Source: Streptomyces sp. TLI_105 (GTDB taxonomy: Bacteria > Actinomycetota > Actinomycetes > Streptomycetales > Streptomycetaceae). From it: DNA of 64,000 bases. The notes beneath the pieces are model-generated. The model saw nothing but the letters and a program-made list of their open reading frames with translations. It ran no database searches and was not told where the DNA came from. The stretch's first letter is position 1, and each line of letters begins with the position of its first letter. Of this stretch, positions 7,857-15,195 are shown piece by piece. The stretch is from contig NZ_FNSM01000001.1 in the NCBI RefSeq assembly GCF_900105415.1, forward strand, positions 3,634,501 to 3,698,500, given 5' to 3'. The position numbers were made by a program, and so were the translations under genes.

Positions 7857-8693
7857 TCACGCCGTTGCGTGGATACGCCAGGGCAGTTCGAGGCTGTCGA
7901 GGACCTCGGCGCGCTTGTGGTGGACGCGGACCCGGTCGGGCGCGGTGGAGACGGTGACCGTGCCGGTGGGGGTGCGGACGGGCCCTTGTACGGCGGGCAC
8001 GACGGTCCCGTCGATCGCCCCCGCGGCGGCGAGGGCGGCGGCGCCGGTGAGGGCGAGCCGGGGGTGCCAGCCGCCGACGGTGAGCGCGCGGACGGCCAGG
8101 GCTTCGGGCCCGTCGGCGAAGGCGGCGATCTTGGGGAGCGCGGAGTCCGGGTGATGCCCGAGGAGCCGGGCGGCCTCGGCCCGGAGCGCGAGGAGCCGGT
8201 CGTACGTCGCGTGCTCGGGCAGGTGCCGCTCGTCGACGAACACGTACGGATTGCCGTACCGCACGAGCGAGACGGGCACGCCGTCGAGCACGTCGACGGG
8301 CCGGCCGGTGGGGAGGGTGCCGGGGCCCGTGGGTGCCCGGAGGAAACTGAGCGTGTACGCGTCTCCGTGGGGCTCGCAGAGGACGGTGTCACCGGTGGTG
8401 ACCGCCCGGACGGTGACGGGCTCCTGCCGCCCGTCGGCGACGACACAGGCGAGGAGGGAGTGGCCGCACCCGGCCCGGAAGTCGAAGGAGCCGTCGGGGA
8501 GGGCCTGGACGAATCGGTAGTGGAGGGCGTGGTCCCCGCGGCCGTAGATGGCGATCTTGTTGATGCCGGCGTGCGCCGTCCCGGCGAGACCGCGGAGCAA
8601 CTGCGCGAGCTCCCCGCGCAGGGCGAGGGCGCCGGGGGGCAGTTGATCGACCCGCAGCACGAGGGTGGGGCCGGGGGCGTCGTGGGCCCGCAC
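7857..8693 (-). CDS. PrpF/DapF-fold isomerase-like protein
   Basis: About 278 residues with the two-lobed diaminopimelate-epimerase/PrpF fold pattern: FDFRAGCGHSLLACVV carries a probable active-site Cys in the first lobe, and VDVLDGVPVSLVRYGNPYVFVDERHL matches the 'GNPhvvl' signature that opens the second lobe. PrpF relatives catalyse proton shifts or isomerise carboxylic acids; some DapF relatives epimerise amino acids. The second-lobe catalytic Cys is not obvious, which favours PrpF-like chemistry over a two-Cys epimerase. Start is set at GTG 8693 because sequence further upstream is a palindromic repeat; no clear ribosome site is seen, so the start is uncertain. Confidence 0.65.
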   Translation of the reverse strand: MRAHDAPGPTLVLRVDQLPPGALALRGELAQLLRGLAGTAHAGINKIAIYGRGDHALHYRFVQALPDGSFDFRAGCGHSLLACVVADGRQEPVTVRAVTTGDTVLCEPHGDAYTLSFLRAPTGPGTLPTGRPVDVLDGVPVSLVRYGNPYVFVDERHLPEHATYDRLLALRAEAARLLGHHPDSALPKIAAFADGPEALAVRALTVGGWHPRLALTGAAALAAAGAIDGTVVPAVQGPVRTPTGTVTVSTAPDRVRVHHKRAEVLDSLELPWRIHATA

Positions 8694-8770
8694 GACGGTG
8701 GCGGTGACCGTGACGGCCGCCGCGCCCCGCGCGCTGCGGGCTGTGGGCGCCCGCGCCTCCTGGGCATCCC

Positions 8771-9017
8771 CCGTTGTGGGCAGTCGTTCCGCTGGGGCGA
8801 GGGGGGTCCCCCCTGCTCGAGCGAAGCCGAGAGCTTGGGGGAGGGTGGGCACAACGGACGGCGCCCTTGCCGGTGCCAGAGGCTCCCGCGCCTGGACCCG
8901 CACCGGGTTGTGCGCCGCACTCGTGGTGCGGGTCAAGGCGCGGAACGCGGAGGCGCCACTGAGGGCGCCGTCCCGTGTGCCCACCCGTCCCGCCCTGCGG
9001 GACGATTGCCCACACGG
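8771..9017. repeat. Long palindromic repeat, copy 1 (right arm internally deleted)
   Basis: This element shares its whole layout with a second copy at 39939-40223. The left arm reads CCGTTGTGGGCAGTCGTTCC onward through GCTTGGGGGAGGGTGGGCAC. The centre is CGCCTGGACCCGCACC and its near-complement GGTGCGGGTCAAGGCGCGG. The right arm ends GGGACGATTGCCCACACGGG. Compared with copy 2, the right arm lacks about 50 bp. It sits between the asparagine-synthetase-like gene and the PrpF-like gene, in a 433-bp stretch (8694-9126) where I see no protein gene. It carries no transposase, so it is a MITE-like or structural repeat. Confidence 0.85.
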
Positions 9018-9126
9018 GGGCGCGGAAGCCGGGGCCGCACCCGGCGCGGCGAGCGTCGGGCGCGGGGGCGCGGAAGCCGAGGCGGTACCGGGCGCGGCGG
9101 GTTCGGGACAGGAAGGTCCCGAAGGG

Positions 9127-10926
9127 TCAGGCCGCACAGCCCACCGGGATTCGCATGCCCTGGACGACCTCCGTCCAGAGTTCGTGGACGGCGAGGGACC
9201 AGAGCGTCAGGGCCGTCTGCGGAGTGGGACGGTCCAGGTGCCGGGCCAGGAGCTTCGCCGCCCGGTCCGCGCGGATCTTCCCGCCGAGGACCAGCCGCGC
9301 CGGGGAGAGCATCTCGCGGACCAGGTCCAGGAGGGGGCCTCCGGGGGCCAGCATGGCCGCCACGGGGAGCGTGAAGGGCTGCTTCGGGCGGCGGAGGACC
9401 GACGGCGGCAGGAGCTCCGCGCCCGCCTCGTACAGCGCCCGTTTGCCCGTCCGCGCGGCCGTCGGCAGGGACCGCGCGTGCGTGACGACCGACGGCTGAC
9501 AGAACGGCAGCCGCGCTTCCACCGCCCACGCCATGGAGAGGTGGTCCAGGCGCCGCAGGTGGTACGCGGGGAGCCGCCACCGGGTCTCGAAGGCGGTCAT
9601 CGCGGTGAGCCGGTCCGCGCCGACGGCCTCGGCCGAGCGGAGTTCCTGTGCGATGCGGTCGGCGGCGGAGCCCTGGTCGGCGATGTGGGCGCGGTAGTGG
9701 GAGGTGTAGAGGTGTTCCCGCAGGAGGCGAGGCGCGGCCGAGAGCGCGTCCGTGTAGGTGTCGGCCCATTCGGGGCCCGCCGCGAGCGCGGCGCGCATCC
9801 GGTCGTATCCGCCGAAGAGTTCGTCGGCGCCGTCGCCGGCGAGGGCGACGGTGAAGCCGTTCTCGCGGACGGCGCGGAAGAGGGCGTAGGTGGAGAGGGT
9901 GATGGGGTCGGCGTTGGGCTGGCCGAGGTGGCGGACGGTCCGGGTGAGGAGGGAGCCGAGTTCGTCGGGGTCGACGGCGACCTCGTGGTGGACGGTCCGG
10001 GCGCGGCGGGCGACGGCGCGGGCGTAGGCGGCTTCGGAGTCGGGCCACCGGCCCCGGTAGGTGAGGTGGAAGGTGTGCAGCGGCGGCGCGTCGGTCTCGC
10101 GGGCGTGTTCGGCGGCGAGGGCGGTGACGAGTCCGGAGTCGAGGCCGCCGCTGGTGACGGCGCAGACGGGCACTTCGGCCCGGGCGAGCCGGCGCACCTC
10201 GTGGCGCAGGACGTCCTGGGTGTCGCCGAGGGGCCTCGCGCGGTGCGGGCCACGGCGGCGGACGACGGGGGCGGCGCCGGGGCGCACGAGGGCGGTGGCG
10301 CCGGGCGGCAGGACGTCGATGCCGTCGAGCGCGGTGTGGGTGGAGAAGGAGGTGCGGGTGGCGAGGACGGTGTCGAGGGCGTCGTCGCGGGGGGTGATCC
10401 GTACGCCTTCGAAGGCGAGGAGGGCGGGGATCTCGGAGGCGAAGCGGGTGGAGCCGTCGTGGGGGTCGTGGTGCAGGTGGAGCGGTTTCATGCCCATGTC
10501 GTCGACGGCGAGGACGAGTCGGGTGGAGCCGGGCCGCAGGTCGAGGAGGGCGACGGCGAACATGCCGTCGAGGTGTTCGGCGAAGGCGGGGCCGTACTCG
10601 GCGTAGAGGGCGGGGAGGACGGTGCCGTCGCAGCGGTCGGGGAAGCGGTGGCCGCGGGCGGCGAGGGTGCGGCGGAGTTCGGCGTGGTTGTAGATCTCGC
10701 CGTTGAGCACGGCGAGGATGCCGGGCAGGTGGGGCAGCCGGTAGGGCTGCTGTCCGCCGCGGGGTTCGGTCACGGCGAGCCGGTCGCAGCCGAGCGACCA
10801 GCCGGGCCCGCTGAGCACCTGGTGCTCGTCGGGGCCGCCGTGGCGCTGGCGGGCGGAGACCGCCGCGAGCTGGGCCGGTTCGGGGCGGTCCGCCCCGGCG
10901 GCGAAGGAGCCGAGAATCCTGCACAT
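9127..10926 (-). CDS. Asparagine-synthetase-like glutamine amidotransferase
   Basis: A 599-residue class B asparagine synthetase homologue. Cys2 (MCRILGSF) is placed to act as the glutaminase nucleophile after Met removal, followed by RQRHGGPDEH, GEIYNH and MFAVALLD of the Ntn-type domain. The synthetase half shows the PP-loop VTSGGLDSG and the GDGADELFGGYDRM segment. The family activates a carboxylate with ATP and transfers ammonia from glutamine; in biosynthetic clusters members also form amides or lactams. The start at 10926 is fixed by the required N-terminal Met-Cys. It is probably the first gene of a leftward operon (this gene, PrpF-like, SDR, MetRS-like, MshA-like), though the palindrome after it could break transcription. 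Confidence 0.85.
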   Translation of the reverse strand: MCRILGSFAAGADRPEPAQLAAVSARQRHGGPDEHQVLSGPGWSLGCDRLAVTEPRGGQQPYRLPHLPGILAVLNGEIYNHAELRRTLAARGHRFPDRCDGTVLPALYAEYGPAFAEHLDGMFAVALLDLRPGSTRLVLAVDDMGMKPLHLHHDPHDGSTRFASEIPALLAFEGVRITPRDDALDTVLATRTSFSTHTALDGIDVLPPGATALVRPGAAPVVRRRGPHRARPLGDTQDVLRHEVRRLARAEVPVCAVTSGGLDSGLVTALAAEHARETDAPPLHTFHLTYRGRWPDSEAAYARAVARRARTVHHEVAVDPDELGSLLTRTVRHLGQPNADPITLSTYALFRAVRENGFTVALAGDGADELFGGYDRMRAALAAGPEWADTYTDALSAAPRLLREHLYTSHYRAHIADQGSAADRIAQELRSAEAVGADRLTAMTAFETRWRLPAYHLRRLDHLSMAWAVEARLPFCQPSVVTHARSLPTAARTGKRALYEAGAELLPPSVLRRPKQPFTLPVAAMLAPGGPLLDLVREMLSPARLVLGGKIRADRAAKLLARHLDRPTPQTALTLWSLAVHELWTEVVQGMRIPVGCAA

Positions 10927-10984
10927 GCCGGTCGCCTCCGAATCGACGTACCCGATCGACGCATTCCGTCGACTTGCTGGCTTC

Positions 10985-11057
10985 ACCCAATGATTTGAAT
11001 CTACCAACTTTTTGAATGGCGCGTAAGTGCCATGTCCTGTTCACGCCACGACATGGC
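10985..11057. promoter_or_regulatory. Divergent promoter region with direct and inverted repeats
   Basis: The 167-bp gap between the divergent amidotransferase and PIG-L genes has an AT-rich core with two TTGAAT direct repeats 17 bp apart (10994-11018). An 8-bp inverted repeat follows, GCCATGTC at 11029-11036 and GACATGGC at 11050-11057, separated by 13 bp. This layout suits a shared regulator for both transcripts. No experimental anchor exists for either start site. Confidence 0.45.
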
Positions 11058-11093
11058 CTTGCGACGCCCCCTCGGCCCCAACAGGCTGGCCCC

Positions 11094-11819
11094 ATGGAGG
11101 ACTTCAACCGGACCACCCCCGAGTCCCTGCTCGTCGTCGCCGCGCACCCGGACGACATCGAGTTCTGCGTCAGCGGCACCGTCATGCAGTGGATCGAGCG
11201 CGGCACCCGCGTCACGTACTGCATCGTCACGGACGGCGGCGCGGGCGGTTACGACGAAGCGCTCCCCCGCCAGGCCATGGCGGACCTGCGCCGCGCCGAA
11301 CAGGTCCACTCGGCCAAGCTCATCGGCGTCGCCGACGTCCGCTTCCTCGGCTACCCCGACAGCTTCGTGGAGCCCACCGTGGAGCTCCGCCGCGACCTGT
11401 GCCGGGTCATCCGCGAAGTACGGCCGCAGCGCGCCATCGTCCCGTCCCCCGAGATCAACTGGGCCCGCGTCGCCGACCTCCACCCCGACCACCGGGCGGT
11501 CGGGGACGCCTGTCTGCGCGCCGTCTACCCCGAGGCCCGCAACCCCTTCGCCCACCCGGAACTCCTCAAGGAGGAGGGCCTGGAGCCGTGGACCGTCCAC
11601 GAGCTGTGGCTGATGACCGGACCCACCCCGAACCAGTACGTCGACGTCACCTCCGTCTTCGACCGCAAGGTCGAGGCCCTGCGCATCCACACCTCCCAGA
11701 CGGCCCACTTCGACGACCTGGCGGGCCTCCTGCGCGACTGGCTCGGCGAGCACGCGACGGCCGGCGGCCTGCCTCCGGGCCGGATGGCCGAGGCCTTCCA
11801 GATCGTCCACATCGACTGA
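11094..11819 (+). CDS. PIG-L (MshB/LmbE-like) zinc deacetylase
   Basis: A 241-residue PIG-L family hydrolase with the zinc motif AHPDDIE near residue 16, the TDGGAGGYDEA loop and the distal HPDHRAVGDACL motif. The family removes acetyl groups from GlcNAc moieties (MshB on GlcNAc-Ins, BshB, and aminoglycoside deacetylases). The ATG at 11094 (MEDFNRTTPE) is used. It is divergent from the amidotransferase operon that contains an MshA-like enzyme, so the natural reading is that it deacetylates the product of that glycosyltransferase to expose an amine. Mycothiol conjugate amidase and lincomycin-type relatives are alternatives. Confidence 0.85.
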   Translation: MEDFNRTTPESLLVVAAHPDDIEFCVSGTVMQWIERGTRVTYCIVTDGGAGGYDEALPRQAMADLRRAEQVHSAKLIGVADVRFLGYPDSFVEPTVELRRDLCRVIREVRPQRAIVPSPEINWARVADLHPDHRAVGDACLRAVYPEARNPFAHPELLKEEGLEPWTVHELWLMTGPTPNQYVDVTSVFDRKVEALRIHTSQTAHFDDLAGLLRDWLGEHATAGGLPPGRMAEAFQIVHID

Positions 11820-11940
11820 CCGCCGGAGCCGGGACCCGCCGGGCGTCGCCCTTGTGGCCGTACGGGGAGAGTGGGACCGTGAGCGGCACACGTGGGGACG
11901 CGTGTGCCCAACACGCGTGTGACGAGGGGGAGTTCACGGC

Positions 11941-12948
11941 ATGGCGACGTTCGTATCGGACCTCGAACAGGCGATCGTCCAGCACTTCGACCTCCCTTGG
12001 CCGGAGGTCGACGAGGAGACCTACCCGCCGCTGGTGACCGCGCTCAACGCGTACGCCCAGTTCACCCTGGACGACGGCTGGGCCGCCCACAGGCACATGC
12101 AGCGGCTGATGTCCTCCGGGCAGGGCGAGGCGCTCGACGCGCTCTGGGAGCACTGGGTCCGGGTCATGGCCCGGGACATGGGGCCCGTCGCCACGTCGGC
12201 CCACTCCCTCGCCCTCACCGTGAACGAGATCCCGTCCGCGATCGTGACCCTCAAGCAGACCATCGCGTACGAGGCGGGCGCACTGGCCGGCCGCAACGCC
12301 ATCGGCCAGGTCGGCGGGGTCCTCACCTTCGGCGCGTCGGCGGTCGACGCCGCCGTCGACGCCGACAAGACCCGCCGGCGGGTCGCCCAGCAGGTGCTGT
12401 CCACCGCGTCGGCCATCCGGCGGAGCCTCAAGGCCCTGCTCGCCGACGCGTCCGTGGTCGCCCTGGACAAGGTCCCGTCCGACCTGTCGGGCGGCGTCGG
12501 CGGCGGGATCGCCGCCGGGGCGGGAGTCGCCGGCGCGACGGGCGGCGTGGCCGGAGGCGTCGCCGGCGGGGCGGCGGGCGACGCCCGGCACGCCGGCGGG
12601 AGCGGCGGTACGGGCGGTGACCTCACGGGCAGTACCGGCATCCGCGTGGACCACGACGAGCACAAGCTCGCCGCGAGCCGGATCGCCTCGGTCTCCGACG
12701 ACGTCCTCGGCCGGACCGGCGCCGAACTGGCCACCGCCACCGCCCAGCACGCGACCGCCCGGGGCAGCGGCTCCTTCGCCGAAGCGCTCGCCCCGGACAT
12801 CGACCTGGTGCTCGACCGCCTCGCGGCGGCCACGGCGGCCGTCGGCGACCACCTGGCGGGCGCCCTGCCGGACGCGATCCTGCTGATCTCCGAGGACCAG
12901 CAGTCCACGGACGACGACAACAGGCACCGGATGTCGCAGGTGGACTGA
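11941..12948 (+). CDS. WXG100/ESX-like protein with Gly/Ala-rich linker
   Basis: A 335-residue protein with no signal peptide. The N-terminal 100 residues are helical (FVSDLEQAIVQHFDLPWP, DALWEHWVRVMARDM) and are followed by an Ala/Gly-rich helical bundle and a low-complexity Gly/Ala linker at about 182-215. A further helical part follows (HKLAASRIASVSDDVLGRTGAEL). The architecture resembles proteins associated with type VII secretion or polymorphic toxin systems, but no WxG turn is clear and no specific family is assigned. The 3' end has been duplicated in the following gap. It precedes a secreted repeat protein on the same strand. Confidence 0.5.
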   Translation: MATFVSDLEQAIVQHFDLPWPEVDEETYPPLVTALNAYAQFTLDDGWAAHRHMQRLMSSGQGEALDALWEHWVRVMARDMGPVATSAHSLALTVNEIPSAIVTLKQTIAYEAGALAGRNAIGQVGGVLTFGASAVDAAVDADKTRRRVAQQVLSTASAIRRSLKALLADASVVALDKVPSDLSGGVGGGIAAGAGVAGATGGVAGGVAGGAAGDARHAGGSGGTGGDLTGSTGIRVDHDEHKLAASRIASVSDDVLGRTGAELATATAQHATARGSGSFAEALAPDIDLVLDRLAAATAAVGDHLAGALPDAILLISEDQQSTDDDNRHRMSQVD

Positions 12949-12993
12949 CGACAGTGGGCTGACGACAACAGACAGCGGATGTCGCAGGTGGAC
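12913..12993. repeat. Short direct duplication of the WXG-like gene 3' end
   Basis: The 33 bp at 12913-12945 (gacgacaacaggcaccggat and onward) recur at 12961-12993 with only a few changes, 48 bp apart. The second copy is non-coding, following the stop codon. It looks like a local slippage or repair duplication. Confidence 0.75.
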
Positions 12994-13134
12994 CAGGGAG
13001 GCTCCTGGGCCATCACCCCTGGGGGTGGAGCGGCGCGGTCCAGTAGGCGCAGTCCGGCCCGCCGTGGCCCGCCCGTCCGCCGCCGTCGCAGAAAGCTGTG
13101 GCCCCGCAGCTTCCGACGGACGGAGTGGTCCCGC

Positions 13135-15123
13135 ATGCCCCTGCAATCCCCCTGGCGCCGGGCCCGGCGCGCCGGCGCGGTCGGCGTCGCGGCGCTGGCG
13201 CTCGTCCTGGGCCTGCCCGCCGGGGCGACGGCCGCGCCCGGCGACCTGGACCCCTCCTTCGACGGCGACGGCAAGGTCGTCACGGACCTGGGCGGCTTCG
13301 CGGGCGCCCAGGGCATGGCCGTACAGCCCGACGGCAGGATCGTCACGATCGGCTACGGCTACTCCGACCAGACCTCCGGCGACTTCACGCTGACGCGCCA
13401 CAACCCCGACGGAAGCCTGGACCCGACGTTCGGCGGCGACGGCGTCGTCACCACCGACTTCGGCACCAACAACGACGAGGGCATGGCGCTGGCCCTGCAG
13501 GCGGACGGGAAGATCGTGGCGGTCGGGGGTTCCACCGACATCGCCGGCAACGGCACCTGGGCGACGGCCCGCTACAACGCCGACGGAAGCCTGGACACCG
13601 GCTTCGGCGACGGCGGCCGGGTGCTCACGGACATCGACGTCGACACGATCGACATCGCCTACGCGGTGGCGGTGCAGCCCGACGGCAGGATCGTCGCCGG
13701 CGGGGCGAGCTTCGGGGAGTGGACGCTGGTGCGCTGGAACTCCTCCGGAACCCTGGACCCGGGCTTCGGCGGGGACGGCATCGTCATCACCGACTTCGGT
13801 CCCACGTGCTGCCACATCCTCAGCGACCTGGCCGTGCAGCCCGACGGCAGGATCGTCTCCGCCGGGCACGCGGACGGTCTCGCCCTGACCCGCCACAACC
13901 CCGACGGCAGCCTGGACACGGGCTTCGACGGCGACGGCCGGGTGGTCAGCGGCACCGGCGCCGCGGAGGGCGTGGCGCTGCAGTCCGACGGGAAGATCGT
14001 CGCCGCCGGCAAGGAAGGCAACGCCTTCCTGGTGACCCGGTTCACCACCGCCGGCGCCCCGGACCCGGGCTTCGACGGCGACGGGCGGCTCACCACGCTC
14101 TTCGGCCCCGAGGACGGCGGCGCCTACGACGTGACGGTGCAGCCCGACGGCCGGATCGTCGCCGCCGGTGACTACGGCGGCGACATGGCGCTCGCGCGGT
14201 ACAACACCGGTGGCGGCCTCGACACGGGCTTCAGCGGCGACGGCAAGGTGACCACCGACTTCGGCGGCCCCCACGACCGGGCCACCCAGGTGGCGTTGCA
14301 GTCCGACGGCAAGATCGTGACCGCCGGACTGGCCGGTACGGCATCCAGCTTCGACGAGGACCGCGCCCTGGCCCGCTACCTGGGCGGCGGCGGCACCGAG
14401 CCGCCGGCGGGCGTGGACCTGTCGGTGACGAAGAGCGGGCCCGCGACGGTCAGCATCGGCGACACCGCCACGTACACCGTGGGCGTGGCCAACAACAGCA
14501 CCACGACCGCCGCGACGGGCGTCCAGCTCACCGACACCCTGACGGGGACGGGCACCATCCTGTCCGCGACCACGAACCGGGGCACCTGCACCGTCACCAC
14601 CGGCCGGGTCACCTGCGCGGTCGGCACGCTCAACCCGGCCGGCGCCTCGGGCTCGACCGCCACGGTGACGATCGTCGCCGAACCCTCGCGGACCGGCACG
14701 CTCACCGACACCGCGACGGTCACCGCCGCCCAGACCGACCCCGCGACGGGCAACAACACCGCCACCCGCACCACCACGGTGAACAACAACCGCGGCTGCA
14801 CGATCATCGGGACCAGCGGGAACGACACCCTCAACGGCAGCTACAACACCGACGTGATCTGCGCCCTCAGCGGCAACGACACGATCAACGCGAGCTTCGG
14901 CAACGACACCGTCCACGCCGGACCGGGCAACGACCGGGCCGACGGCAGCTACGGCAACGACACGCTCATCGGCGGCCCGGGCAGCGACACGCTCCTCGGC
15001 AACTACGGCAGCGACAGCCTCGACACCGTCGACGGCGTCTCCGGCAACGACACGGCGAACGGCGGCTACAACACCGACACCTGCACCACGGACTCGGGCG
15101 ACGTCCGCGTCAGCTGTCCGTGA
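13135..15123 (+). CDS. Secreted delta-60 repeat protein with DUF11 and RTX-like tail
   Basis: A 662-residue exported protein. A signal peptide (RRARRAGAVGVAALALVLG, cleavage near GATAA-APG) is followed by seven delta-60 repeats (for example LDPTFGGDGVVTTDFG, LDPGFGGDGIVITDFG), which usually form a beta propeller. Next is one DUF11 domain (VDLSVTKSGPATVSIGDTAT onward), then about seven GNDTL/GSYGNDT units at the C-terminus that resemble calcium-binding RTX nonapeptides. No catalytic motif is seen, so it may be an extracellular adhesin or surface protein. ATG 13135 is chosen for the signal peptide. It ends just before a strong bidirectional terminator. Confidence 0.8.
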   Translation: MPLQSPWRRARRAGAVGVAALALVLGLPAGATAAPGDLDPSFDGDGKVVTDLGGFAGAQGMAVQPDGRIVTIGYGYSDQTSGDFTLTRHNPDGSLDPTFGGDGVVTTDFGTNNDEGMALALQADGKIVAVGGSTDIAGNGTWATARYNADGSLDTGFGDGGRVLTDIDVDTIDIAYAVAVQPDGRIVAGGASFGEWTLVRWNSSGTLDPGFGGDGIVITDFGPTCCHILSDLAVQPDGRIVSAGHADGLALTRHNPDGSLDTGFDGDGRVVSGTGAAEGVALQSDGKIVAAGKEGNAFLVTRFTTAGAPDPGFDGDGRLTTLFGPEDGGAYDVTVQPDGRIVAAGDYGGDMALARYNTGGGLDTGFSGDGKVTTDFGGPHDRATQVALQSDGKIVTAGLAGTASSFDEDRALARYLGGGGTEPPAGVDLSVTKSGPATVSIGDTATYTVGVANNSTTTAATGVQLTDTLTGTGTILSATTNRGTCTVTTGRVTCAVGTLNPAGASGSTATVTIVAEPSRTGTLTDTATVTAAQTDPATGNNTATRTTTVNNNRGCTIIGTSGNDTLNGSYNTDVICALSGNDTINASFGNDTVHAGPGNDRADGSYGNDTLIGGPGSDTLLGNYGSDSLDTVDGVSGNDTANGGYNTDTCTTDSGDVRVSCP

Positions 15124-15135
15124 CCGGTGGCAGAC

Positions 15136-15172
15136 GGAAGGGGCCCGGAGTCGTCGACTCCGGGCCCCTTCC
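15136..15172. terminator. Bidirectional terminator hairpin
   Basis: A perfect 18-bp stem (GGAAGGGGCCCGGAGTCG and its complement) around a one-base centre lies between the delta-60 gene and the convergent chitinase gene. It can stop both transcripts. Confidence 0.85.
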
Positions 15173-15195
15173 CGTACGCGTTTCCCGTAAAGGGT

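Noticed and set aside
8694..9126. A long N-terminal extension of the PrpF-like protein through the palindromic repeat
   Set aside because: The extension would translate the repeat itself (sequence RVGTRDGALSGASAFRA is also read from copy 2), so it is not part of the protein.
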